NCBI GenBank assembly: GCA_006503475.1
Contig: RSEH01000167.1
Location: 44,282 to 108,281 of the forward strand
Length of the DNA: 64,000 nucleotides
Direction: 5' to 3'
Origin: Stentor roeselii
Lineage: Eukaryota; Ciliophora; Heterotrichea; Heterotrichida; Stentoridae
The notes beneath the pieces are model-generated. The model had not been told where the DNA came from, made no database searches, and saw only the letters and a list, made by a program, of their open reading frames with translations. Shown here piece after piece: positions 1 through 8,613 of the stretch; position 1 is the stretch's first letter, and the number at the start of each line of letters is the position of its first letter. A program made the position numbers and the translations under genes.

Positions 1-2
1 AC

Positions 3-1862
3 AACACTCCACGTACTGCAACAGTGACAGCAACTGGCCGATGTACTTTGTTATCCCTCGGCAGAGAGGACCTTGTCCGCGCTTTAGGCTCTCATTTATT
101 AGAAATAATTTACAAGAACAGCCTTGTGATCGCAATTGAAAAGAGCAAAGGCCTCAGGTCCTTAAGCAAGACCCAAATCGACTCCCTTTACGACAAGGTC
201 AAGACCTGCATCCAGCCCTTTAAGTTCTCAGAGGTCGTCATCACTAAAGGCTCACCAAAGAAAGAAAAAATCTTCATTGTTTTGAAAGGATGCATCAAAA
301 GTTCAACTACCGCCTTCGGACTTTACTCTTGCATCGGTGACGAGGCTGTGTTAAGAGAAAGCAAGTCTCTTTGGGAAGAAGACTTTTTAGCTGACTGTAG
401 TTCTGACGTCGCTGTTATTTTTAAACAGGACCTGGAAGAAGCTATCGGCGGAAAGATGAAAAGTGTGAAAACTCAAAATGAAATTATTCAGGTGCTTAAA
501 AAAGTTAGCCTTTTCAGAAATTTACCACCTGCCAAGTTGGAAAACCTTGCAAATAACTTGAAAGTCGTTCGGTTTAAAGCTGGAAGGAAGATTTTTGAAG
601 AAGGAGATGAAGGAGATGTTTTTTTTATTGTCAAAGATGGGCAGGTTGAGATTTTCAGGGGAAAGACAAGTATCAGGGTCATCGGAAAATTTGATTATTT
701 CGGAGAGAGGTCGATTATTTTAGATGAAAAAAGAACAGCGACTGTTGTTTCTAAGACTCGCTCACATTGTTGGACACTTACAAAGAAAAATTTCTTGCAG
801 ATCATTGATGAGGGGATGAGAAGGCAGCTGTTGATTCGCATTCTTTTGCAAAATGACCTGGTTGAACTGAAGGACTTACTCGTTGTGAAGCCGATAGGCA
901 AAGGGATGTTTGGAGTAGTTTTTTTAGTTCACTGTTCAAGCAACAACTCCTTTTACGCTCTGAAGACAGTGAATAGGCAAAAAGCAGCGGATCATGATAT
1001 TTATGATAATTTGAAACTTGAAAGGAAAATTTTACTTCAGGTTGACCATCCTTTTATTGTAAAACTAGTCAAAACATTTAGAGATTCAAGTCGTCTTTAC
1101 TTTTTAATGGAGTTCGTTCAAGGCCAGGACTTGTTTGACGCGATTCGATCCATCGGCATCTTGACTAATGAAAGTGCCAGGTTTTACATGGCCTGCATTT
1201 TACTGATTTTTGAACATCTTCATGAACAGAAAATTATTTATAGGGACTTGAAACCTGAAAATATTATGGTTGACCAAAGTGGGTATCCAAAACTTATTGA
1301 CTTTGGAACTGCGAAGGTTATTGAGTCAAGAACTTTTACACTTGTTGGCACTCCGCATTATATGGCGCCTGAAGTTATTAAAGGAAGTGGATATGGTCTT
1401 CAGGCTGATGTCTGGAGCATGGGGATCATGTTGTTTGAGTTTGTTTGTGGATGTGTACCTTTTGGGGAAAGTGAAGAAGATCCTTATAAGATTTATTCGA
1501 AGGTTTTAGAATGTAACCTTAAGTTCCCTGCTTATATGTCTACGACGAAACCGAGAGTCTTGATACATAAATTACTTGATTCTAACCCCTTGCATCGTGG
1601 CTCAGTTGAAAACATAAAACAAGATCCCTGGCTGACAGGTGTCCTATGGGAGCAGATCTTATCCAAAAACATCCGACCACCTTACTTACCAAAGCTCGAA
1701 AAGTTAAGCACAGAGCACCAAAAAGCATTAAAATCCAATAAATCCCTGGAAGCCTGCATCCAACAACACGAAGAACTAGAAAACCGTACATCAAGCGACT
1801 ATCAAGTCGATCCTCAAGCAGGTGTTCGTGAAATTCCTGCAGATTGGGATGCAGACTTTTAG
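3..1862 (+). CDS. cGMP-dependent protein kinase (PKG), 5'-truncated by window edge
   Basis: Serine/threonine kinase of the AGC group, switched on by cyclic nucleotide. The frame is open to the left edge, so the start lies outside; GTG at 24 is not a credible start. In order: the tail of one cyclic-nucleotide-binding (CNB) domain (RTATV), a second CNB that looks degenerate with no clear phosphate-binding cassette, a third CNB with an intact cassette (FGERSIILDEKRTATV, about 700-750), then the kinase: glycine loop GKGMFGVV (about 898-922), ALKTVN lysine, YRDLKPEN in place of HRD, DFG, activation-loop TLVGTPHYMAPE. The protein ends in WDADF, as PKG tails typically do. At least three CNBs recall the multi-CNB PKGs of alveolates. 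Ends TAG, 25 bp before the next gene. Confident in kinase class; choice of cGMP over cAMP is from architecture. Confidence 0.9.
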   Translation, partial: NTPRTATVTATGRCTLLSLGREDLVRALGSHLLEIIYKNSLVIAIEKSKGLRSLSKTQIDSLYDKVKTCIQPFKFSEVVITKGSPKKEKIFIVLKGCIKSSTTAFGLYSCIGDEAVLRESKSLWEEDFLADCSSDVAVIFKQDLEEAIGGKMKSVKTQNEIIQVLKKVSLFRNLPPAKLENLANNLKVVRFKAGRKIFEEGDEGDVFFIVKDGQVEIFRGKTSIRVIGKFDYFGERSIILDEKRTATVVSKTRSHCWTLTKKNFLQIIDEGMRRQLLIRILLQNDLVELKDLLVVKPIGKGMFGVVFLVHCSSNNSFYALKTVNRQKAADHDIYDNLKLERKILLQVDHPFIVKLVKTFRDSSRLYFLMEFVQGQDLFDAIRSIGILTNESARFYMACILLIFEHLHEQKIIYRDLKPENIMVDQSGYPKLIDFGTAKVIESRTFTLVGTPHYMAPEVIKGSGYGLQADVWSMGIMLFEFVCGCVPFGESEEDPYKIYSKVLECNLKFPAYMSTTKPRVLIHKLLDSNPLHRGSVENIKQDPWLTGVLWEQILSKNIRPPYLPKLEKLSTEHQKALKSNKSLEACIQQHEELENRTSSDYQVDPQAGVREIPADWDADF

Positions 1863-1887
1863 CCATTTAATTAATATTTAAATACAA

Positions 1888-2715
1888 ATGTCGTTAGAAA
1901 GAAGCCCGAACCTTGCACTAATCGACGAAAGAAACCCTTTGGACACATCAAGTTCAGTGAATTATCTGAGTTCCTCAATCCTAGCCCGGGGCATTGAAGA
2001 CATTTACAGCCCTGACGCGTCAGTCGACATGTACGCTTTGGGAATTCCTCTCGATACACAAAAGTCTTCCCAGTTCAGCGAGATTCACTTGAGCCAAGGC
2101 TCAGGTGAGTACAAAATGCTTCGACTTCCAGAAGACTTGGGAACTAGTTTGACCAGCATCACGAATGGCATCAACAAGGCCTGTGGAATGAATGATACTA
2201 AAAAGACTGTTATTGAAAAAAATGTGAAAAATGATTACAATGTTTTAATTGACTCTTTACAGGAAGTCTCTCTCAAGTCGTTGAGTGAATCGAATGATGA
2301 AAATTTTAATGCTCGAAGTGGAGAGATCAGGGATTCTACTGTTTATACTAATTTAAGTGAAGATTCTTTTCATGTGCAAAATGAACCACTTTCTCCACAG
2401 GTTTTAGATGAGAGGAGAAGGGAAAACTTGCAGGATGTTTGGAGGAGTAAGAAAGTGATTTGTAGTAGACCTGCTGCTAGTATTAGGAATTCAACTTTTG
2501 CTTTGACGAATAGGATTTTTTGTGGAAAGTGTAATGCTGAAACTTTTACTAATGTTAGCTTTCAGATGAAGGATATGAACTTGTGGGGGAATATTGGGTT
2601 TTTCTTTACTGCTATCAAGTGCTGTGGAGAACCCAGGGCTTTGAGTAGGTACCAAGATATTGTTCATTCTTGTAAAAAGTGTGGAAGTGTAGTGGCTAGA
2701 ATTAGCACAGCTTAA
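1888..2715 (+). CDS. LITAF-domain-like zinc protein
   Basis: 275 aa. The first 200 residues are Ser/Asn/Asp-rich and probably disordered. The last 70 carry CGKC, a short hydrophobic stretch (LWGNIGFFFTAIKCC), then YQDIVHSCKKCGSVV. Two CxxC knuckles flanking a membrane-dipping segment, with an H-x-C-x-x-C second knuckle, is the layout of LITAF (SIMPLE) domains, which bind one zinc and attach to the cytosolic face of endosomal or lysosomal membranes. The N-terminal part resembles nothing I know. It starts at the first ATG after the PKG stop, same strand, with a 25-bp gap. The domain call is by pattern and could be another zinc ribbon. Confidence 0.6.
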   Translation: MSLERSPNLALIDERNPLDTSSSVNYLSSSILARGIEDIYSPDASVDMYALGIPLDTQKSSQFSEIHLSQGSGEYKMLRLPEDLGTSLTSITNGINKACGMNDTKKTVIEKNVKNDYNVLIDSLQEVSLKSLSESNDENFNARSGEIRDSTVYTNLSEDSFHVQNEPLSPQVLDERRRENLQDVWRSKKVICSRPAASIRNSTFALTNRIFCGKCNAETFTNVSFQMKDMNLWGNIGFFFTAIKCCGEPRALSRYQDIVHSCKKCGSVVARISTA

Positions 2716-3609
2716 ATAATTACGAATAAATATATACCTAAAGGATGAATGCAAAGATTGTATAAAGAAAACAATTTAGGGAATAGTTTGATACTGTATG
2801 GGCTCTTTGTGGAATTGAAGAATCACCCTGTAGAAAGTATTTTTCGATTATGTCCTGAATAATATTCATAACAGTTACTAACTTAATATAATAGCATTAT
2901 ATCCTAAGATTTACATGATTATTGCCCCTAGAAAAAGAAGGTAATTTTGATAAGTATTTAAGAATTTTACAAGAAATTAAATTCATTTAGACTAATATTA
3001 AGCACAGAAGAAAAGAAGTGAGAATAGGTCTCGGACAATTACTAAAGAAAGTATAAAAATTATCACTTATGAAATCAGTTTAAATACTTTCTTAAAGTAG
3101 ACCTATTCATATAAAACCTCATTGAAATCTAATTGTACAAAAGGATATTTCAATGTACACTAACTCATTTTCATGAAATTCTCAATTTCGGAACTCTTAT
3201 ACAAATGATTTCAGATAATCTAGTGATAAAGATTATTTGAAGAAGGCATGATAATTATATAAAATTTTTTTTAACTTCAATTATATAAAATCTCATTTAA
3301 TTAGTTAAAAAATTCAATTCCTTTGTGTGGTAAGTAAAGGAGTTTCTCAATCATTAATTTATAGCAATTTTTCATATATTAGATATCCTTAACTTATAAA
3401 TGAAATATTTGTCTATTAAAGATATTTTAAGTTAGTTTTTTCCTCTTTATATATATAATAACATATTTTCAGAGTTTTTAAATATTTTCGTACAATTTTT
3501 CAACCATAATAGAATTTTTCGTGAATCGATATATTCTCTCTAAATTTATCAAATTTAATCACACAATTATAACAACCAAAACCAATCAATAGACAAAACT
3601 ATCTTAAAC
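2716..3609. other. AT-rich intergenic region
   Basis: About 0.9 kb between the 3' ends of two convergent genes. No open frame of useful length, no tRNA-like B box and no clear repeat seen. Long for this compact region. Confidence 0.6.
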
Positions 3610-5427
3610 TTACCTATTTTTATATCTTTCTCCTATAAACTTAAGAACCAGCAAAGACAAAACAATAGTCCCAATTTGAATACACATCAAATAAACAGCT
3701 CTAGTCCACAATTCTCCAGAAAAATTCAATTCATCCAACGGATCAAGTCCCGAATCCATATCAAGTCCTCTAAACTCATTAATACAAAGAGCTTGAAAAT
3801 AATGAGAAAACGGAGAAATTTCTCCAATCCATGCAAACGATTCCGGGTAACTTTCGTGATTGCTAAAGTACCCTCCATACATCATAAAAGGTGTAATCAC
3901 AGCAGGTCCAATCGTGACGGCAGCAACGACACTCGGCGACATGACTCCAGATAAATTTCCAATTAAACTTCCAATCATATGCGAGTAAACTGAAAACCCA
4001 AGATTAATAAAAAACTTATCCGCTGATTCAAGGTTCAAATCAACAGCAAAATAATAAACCAAAACAAAAATAACAGCAGGAATGATTTGTGAAGGCACTT
4101 CTGAAATAATTTTTGAGAAGTAATAAGCACAAACTCCGTATTGTCCTTCTTTATAATCTTTCAAAAACAACGGTTTTTCAAGAGGAAAAGTCATAGAATT
4201 CGATAAAGAGCCAAGAGCGACTAGGTTCATCGCTGAGTAGAACAAAACTCCTTTTCTATTCTCGACTTGAGTGCGACCGTAGCCTAAGTCATGATACAAA
4301 ATATCCACTAAAAACCCTAAACTTATCGCTTGAAAAACCTTGACTCCTAACAAGAAAGGATTTCGATAAGAGTTAATCCAAGCTCTCTTCAACAGCACAA
4401 AAAACTGCACAAAAAAGGAAGCTTGCAAATTTGAAGCTTTTTTTTGAATTTCTTCAGAAAATTCAGGAATTTCGTCCATTTTGTTGATTTTGTAAGATTC
4501 TATCATGAGAGTAACTTTTGACTGTTCTTCAGTATTTAAGGAGTTTGAGTCTTTTAAATATAACATGCGCATGAAGAAGTCAGAGCAATGAGAACGTTCT
4601 GGACAAACAAAGCCTAAATCGTCGAAGTAAATTTTTGCTTGATTCGCTGCACCTGAATACACGAAATGACCTGAAACCATCAAGACAAGGCGGTCAAACA
4701 TATCAAAAATAACTCGGCTTGGTTGGTGAATAGTTAAAATGATTGTCTTTCCTTGAGATGCCTGGGTTTTCAGCAGGTTTATCACCATTTTAGCTGAAAC
4801 ACTATCAAGACCTGATGTAGGCTCGTCGAGAATTAGGATGCTGGGACTTGCTATCATTTCAACTGCGATTGAAACACGTTTTCTTTCACCGCCGGACAGT
4901 CCACGAGTGAGGAGACCTCCGATGTAGTTATATTGGCACTTTTTCAGGTTGAGTTCTTCAATTATAGAGTCGACTTTTTCAGTCATTTTTCGGGAAGTCC
5001 CTCCACATTTAAGTTGATAAGAAAATTCTATTGTTTCTCTTGCGGTTAATGTGGGAAGTAAAATATCTTCTTGCATTACATATCGAGCATAAGATGGGTA
5101 ATTAAAGTTCTTTATTGGTACTCCATTGAATTTCACATCACCTTGAGTGCGGACATGATGAGAAGAATGAGGCTGATTTGAAATCATTGATAATAGAGAA
5201 GTTTTTCCAGCTCCTGATGAGCCCATGATTGCTAAGATCTCTGAAGGGTTAGCGTAACCTGAAACTCCTTTCAGAACTTCTCGGCGTTTACCTTTGATTC
5301 TAACTGAATAAGAAAGATTTGACCAGGAAAGCTGGATTTTTTTTAGTTTTTCAGATGGGATTGTATCTTGACATAGCTCGTATTCTCCTGAGTCTTTAGA
5401 CAAGGAGTTAATGTGACGAACACTCAT
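3610..5427 (-). CDS. ABCG-family (WHITE-type) half-transporter
   Basis: 605 aa, the usual length of an ABCG half-transporter, with the reverse order typical of the family: nucleotide-binding domain first, membrane domain second. Visible motifs: Walker A GSSGAGKTS (near residue 70), signature LSGGERKR (near 178), Walker B ILILDEPTSGLD (near 196) and the H-loop TIHQPS (near 233). From about residue 365 there are hydrophobic segments consistent with six membrane helices and a large external loop before the last (YFSNHESYPESFAWIGEISPFSHYFQAL). Such proteins dimerise and export lipids, sterols or pigments; the substrate cannot be told. The ATG context is clean. Ends TAA. Confidence 0.95.
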   Translation of the reverse strand: MSVRHINSLSKDSGEYELCQDTIPSEKLKKIQLSWSNLSYSVRIKGKRREVLKGVSGYANPSEILAIMGSSGAGKTSLLSMISNQPHSSHHVRTQGDVKFNGVPIKNFNYPSYARYVMQEDILLPTLTARETIEFSYQLKCGGTSRKMTEKVDSIIEELNLKKCQYNYIGGLLTRGLSGGERKRVSIAVEMIASPSILILDEPTSGLDSVSAKMVINLLKTQASQGKTIILTIHQPSRVIFDMFDRLVLMVSGHFVYSGAANQAKIYFDDLGFVCPERSHCSDFFMRMLYLKDSNSLNTEEQSKVTLMIESYKINKMDEIPEFSEEIQKKASNLQASFFVQFFVLLKRAWINSYRNPFLLGVKVFQAISLGFLVDILYHDLGYGRTQVENRKGVLFYSAMNLVALGSLSNSMTFPLEKPLFLKDYKEGQYGVCAYYFSKIISEVPSQIIPAVIFVLVYYFAVDLNLESADKFFINLGFSVYSHMIGSLIGNLSGVMSPSVVAAVTIGPAVITPFMMYGGYFSNHESYPESFAWIGEISPFSHYFQALCINEFRGLDMDSGLDPLDELNFSGELWTRAVYLMCIQIGTIVLSLLVLKFIGERYKNR

Positions 5428-5599
5428 TATTTTTAAAAATAAGTCTGAATAGAACTAAAAAATGAAAAAAATTCAAATGAAAGAACAGAAAATTAGACTT
5501 TTTTATAAAAATCTTAAGAAAGTAGAATAAATAATCAGAATAAACACCAGCTCAACAATTTTAATAATTTCCATCACTACTAACATAATAAACTCATAA

Positions 5600-6244
5600 C
5601 TATTTCTTAACAACTCCAACTTTCGCAACTCTCAACACCCGATCCTTGATTTTATAACCAGTCATAAAAACTTGTCCAACACTTCCAGGTTCCTTCTTCT
5701 TATCCTCATAAGCGAGAAGAGCTTCATGAAAGTTAGGGTCGAACTTTTCCCCAGTAGGGTTAAATTCAGTAATATTAAACTTTCCAAAGGCATTCTTGAG
5801 AATATCTCTGGTCATCGCAACACCTTCAATAAGATCAGCAATACTTTTCTTTGGGTCATCTTTGATTTTATCATTAGTGGTGTTTTCGATAGCTCTGTTC
5901 AAATTATCACTGACCTCCAGCATTTCCTTTGCAAATTTAGTGATGCTGTAGTTTCCTTCGTTTTCGACTTCTTTCGAGAGTCGCTTTCTGATGTTTTCTT
6001 GCTCTGCTATCGCCCTGATGTATAAGTCTTTGTAATGATAGCTTTCTTTTTCTAATGCTTTGAATTTTGACTCCAAGTCTTTCAATCTGGCATCTTCAGC
6101 TGAAGGACTTGATGGGTCTTCTGACCTGGCCTTTTCGTCTTCGGCTTTTCCTTCTTGTTGGGAATAGAACCGTCTTTGTTGAGGAGTGAGCAAGGTTGTA
6201 AGTGATCTCATTGGTACGACTCTTGCTAGGCCCCTAAACGCCAT
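5600..6244 (-). CDS. GRPE: Mitochondrial GrpE nucleotide-exchange factor
   Basis: 214 aa. Co-chaperone that releases ADP from mitochondrial Hsp70 during protein import and folding. The first 35 residues are Arg/Ser/Thr-rich and lack acidic residues up to RRFYSQQEG, as expected for a matrix-targeting presequence. A charged coiled coil follows (about residues 50-110), then the beta domain ending in the GrpE signature: MTGYKIKDRVLRVAKVGVVK, matching G-Y-x(4)-R-x-LR-x-A-x-V. Convergent with nothing; lies 56 bp from the stop of the NEK gene upstream on the same strand. No sign of truncation. Confidence 0.95.
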   Translation of the reverse strand: MAFRGLARVVPMRSLTTLLTPQQRRFYSQQEGKAEDEKARSEDPSSPSAEDARLKDLESKFKALEKESYHYKDLYIRAIAEQENIRKRLSKEVENEGNYSITKFAKEMLEVSDNLNRAIENTTNDKIKDDPKKSIADLIEGVAMTRDILKNAFGKFNITEFNPTGEKFDPNFHEALLAYEDKKKEPGSVGQVFMTGYKIKDRVLRVAKVGVVKK

Positions 6245-6300
6245 TTGACTTGTTATAATGGCCTCACATTTTATTCATAAATTAGAAATGAAAGGATTAA

Positions 6301-8550
6301 TTAACAGAAACCTTCTAAAAATACCAAAGTTTCAATCAGTGGCAGAAACTCTTGCGCTTTAGAAGGAGATGTAAATGCTTGAACTTTATTCATTACTTGC
6401 TCCAAACTTTTCTCATCTAAGCCTGAAAGTCCTGCTTCTTTTAATAATTGGTAAGCTTTGAAGGTTTCATCTCTGCCGAAGCGGTCTTCGATAAAGAAAC
6501 GCATGTCAGAAAGTTCAGGAATTTCGCGATCTAGGATTAAAACATCTACTGTCCCGATTCGGTCTTCACGTTCGAAAAGGTCTTCTTCTTCTTCATTGGG
6601 GAGCTCAGGAATAACTTCCTCTTCCTCACTCGAATCCATGACAGCATTCTGCAGAACTTCAATAAGTCGAGCTTCATCTCTATTCTCCGGCTTGACAATT
6701 AACTTGACATCACCAAGCCACTGAATCAAATTTTCCTCCTTATTCTTCTTCTGTTTCCTCTTCTGTTTTTTGATATCTCTCAACATATTCTTCCTTTCAG
6801 CTTCTCTTTTTTTTGAATTATTTTCCCTTTGTTTATCCAAATCATCCCCTTTCTTTTTACTATCTTCATCTTTTTTCTTTTCTTCATCTTTCTTCTTAAC
6901 AATTTCATCATATTTCGCTTTAAAGTCTTTTTCCTGTTTCACAGCAGGTTCTTTAAAAATTGCTTTGAATTCAGCTTCTTTATTCCCAACTTTATCCACA
7001 GAATCTTCAATTTTCTGATAAATATACGGGTTGTACTTTGCCACAGGTGTAGCAGGAGCAGGAGGAGGTTTATAAACAACTGGATTTTTTATATCATTTT
7101 TAACAACAGGCTGAACTTTTCTTTCTTCCACAGGTCGAAAAGGTGGAATTTCTATCAATTTCGGCCTTTCCTCAGGTTTAACAGGGTCGTTGCATTTGCC
7201 GTCTCCCCTGAACTGCGGGATTTCATTTAACTTTGCTTTGGCCTCAGCGATTTTTTCCTGAACTTCTAAGACCTTTGCTTCGATTCCAGGTCGAAAAGGT
7301 GAGATTTCATTAACTCTTTGATTTCTTATTGGAATGACTTCGTTTTGTCTGAGATCTCCGCGGAAAGGAGGGATTTCATTGATTTTTGGTTTGAAGTCTG
7401 GTTGCTTCTCACGACTCGGGTCTCTTCTGATTGGAAGTGGCTGTCTTTGAGCTTCGAGTCGTTTTCTTTCAGCTTCTTTTCTTCTTAACTCGTCTTCTCG
7501 AAGGCGGGCTTCGGCTTCTTTTAAAAGTTTTTCTTTTCTCTTGTCGTCTTCTTCTTTTATTTTTTGTTCAAGTTTTTTTCGTTCTTCTTCTTGTTTTTTT
7601 CTTTCGTCTTCGAGTTTTTTTCTTTCTTCTTCCATCTTTCGGCGCATTTCGTCTTCTCGATGCTTCGCGTCTTGCTTTGGCTGGGAGAATAGGTTTTGGT
7701 TGTGGAGGATTGTGTGGGAAAACTCTTGAAATCTTACACTTTCGGTTAGAACGTTTTTTATTCGGTGGGTTATGAAGGGAAGCTTTAGGACTTGGCCTAC
7801 TGTTGGTCGTCTTGATGGGTCAAGATTCAACTGCATACTAACCAAATTCTTCAACTCCTTAGAAAAATGTGCAGGAAGCGGTGGATAATTTCCTCTACAA
7901 ATATTAACACTAAGCTGCCTGATAGAAGTGCCATCAAAAGGAGGTCTCAACGTACAAAGTTCATAAAGTAAGACCCCCAAGCTCCAAACATCACTTTTAA
8001 AGCTATAAGGTCTTCCCTCAACAATTTCAGGTGACAAATAATAAGGAGTACCGACCATAGTCCTTGCCTTATCAATAGTATTAGTAAGCACCTTAGAAAT
8101 CCCAAAATCTCCTAATTTAATCATTCCTCCCCTCATCAAAAAAATATTCTGTCCCTTGATATCCCGATGAAGTACCTTGCGATCATGCACATGTTTCATC
8201 GCAAGACAAATCTGCATAAAAATATCTAAAATTTCATTTTCTGAAAAAAGCCGCCCACGTTGCGCCTTGATTTTTGACTGTAAGTCTCCGCCATCTGCAT
8301 AGTTCATCACAATATTCAACTTTCCATTCGTAGTTGTATAAACTTCTTTAAACTTGATGATATTCGGGTGGTCAAAGGCCGCCATGACTTTCGCTTCATG
8401 ATAAGCTTCTCTTTTTTCTTGAGGAGTCATGCGAGAAATGTCGATTTGTTTCACGACCCACAAGGTTTTATCACGATTATCTTCACAAAGATAGCATTTT
8501 CCAAAAGCTCCTTCTCCAAGAAGTTTTATTTGTCTGAGGTTGTCAGCCAT
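6301..8550 (-). CDS. NEK-family serine/threonine kinase with repeat-bearing tail
   Basis: 749 aa. N-terminal kinase (about 1-265): GEGAFGKCYLC, VVKQIDI lysine, HRDIKGQNIF, GDFGISKVL and GTPYYLSPEI, all typical of NIMA-related kinases, which in ciliates act on basal bodies and ciliary length. Next comes a long charged coiled coil (about 295-375), then four copies of a motif close to NEIPPFRGD (coding positions about 7133-7384), a Lys/Glu-rich stretch, and an acidic C-terminal domain. The Nek1-like order of kinase plus coiled coil is seen; a specific orthologue is not claimed. The gene is divergent from the DLEC1-like gene with 63 bp between start codons. Confidence 0.92.
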   Translation of the reverse strand: MADNLRQIKLLGEGAFGKCYLCEDNRDKTLWVVKQIDISRMTPQEKREAYHEAKVMAAFDHPNIIKFKEVYTTTNGKLNIVMNYADGGDLQSKIKAQRGRLFSENEILDIFMQICLAMKHVHDRKVLHRDIKGQNIFLMRGGMIKLGDFGISKVLTNTIDKARTMVGTPYYLSPEIVEGRPYSFKSDVWSLGVLLYELCTLRPPFDGTSIRQLSVNICRGNYPPLPAHFSKELKNLVSMQLNLDPSRRPTVGQVLKLPFITHRIKNVLTESVRFQEFSHTILHNQNLFSQPKQDAKHREDEMRRKMEEERKKLEDERKKQEEERKKLEQKIKEEDDKRKEKLLKEAEARLREDELRRKEAERKRLEAQRQPLPIRRDPSREKQPDFKPKINEIPPFRGDLRQNEVIPIRNQRVNEISPFRPGIEAKVLEVQEKIAEAKAKLNEIPQFRGDGKCNDPVKPEERPKLIEIPPFRPVEERKVQPVVKNDIKNPVVYKPPPAPATPVAKYNPYIYQKIEDSVDKVGNKEAEFKAIFKEPAVKQEKDFKAKYDEIVKKKDEEKKKDEDSKKKGDDLDKQRENNSKKREAERKNMLRDIKKQKRKQKKNKEENLIQWLGDVKLIVKPENRDEARLIEVLQNAVMDSSEEEEVIPELPNEEEEDLFEREDRIGTVDVLILDREIPELSDMRFFIEDRFGRDETFKAYQLLKEAGLSGLDEKSLEQVMNKVQAFTSPSKAQEFLPLIETLVFLEGFC
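7133..7384 (-). repeat. Four-copy NEIPPFR coding repeat in the NEK tail
   Basis: Four short repeats spaced about 70-83 bp apart on the minus strand encode NEIPPFRGD, NEISPFRPG, NEIPQFRGD and IEIPPFRPV. Short linear repeats like these often dock a partner protein; the partner is unknown. Confidence 0.8.
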
Positions 8551-8613
8551 AATAATAAAAGTGATTTTTGAAGGATGAGGACTTTAGTATCGGTTTCTTG
8601 AATATAAACATAA

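Noticed and set aside
2716-3609. tRNA or small RNA genes in AT-rich gaps
   Set aside because: No B-box-like GGTTCGANTCC or snRNA core found by eye in any large gap; a covariance search would be needed to be sure.
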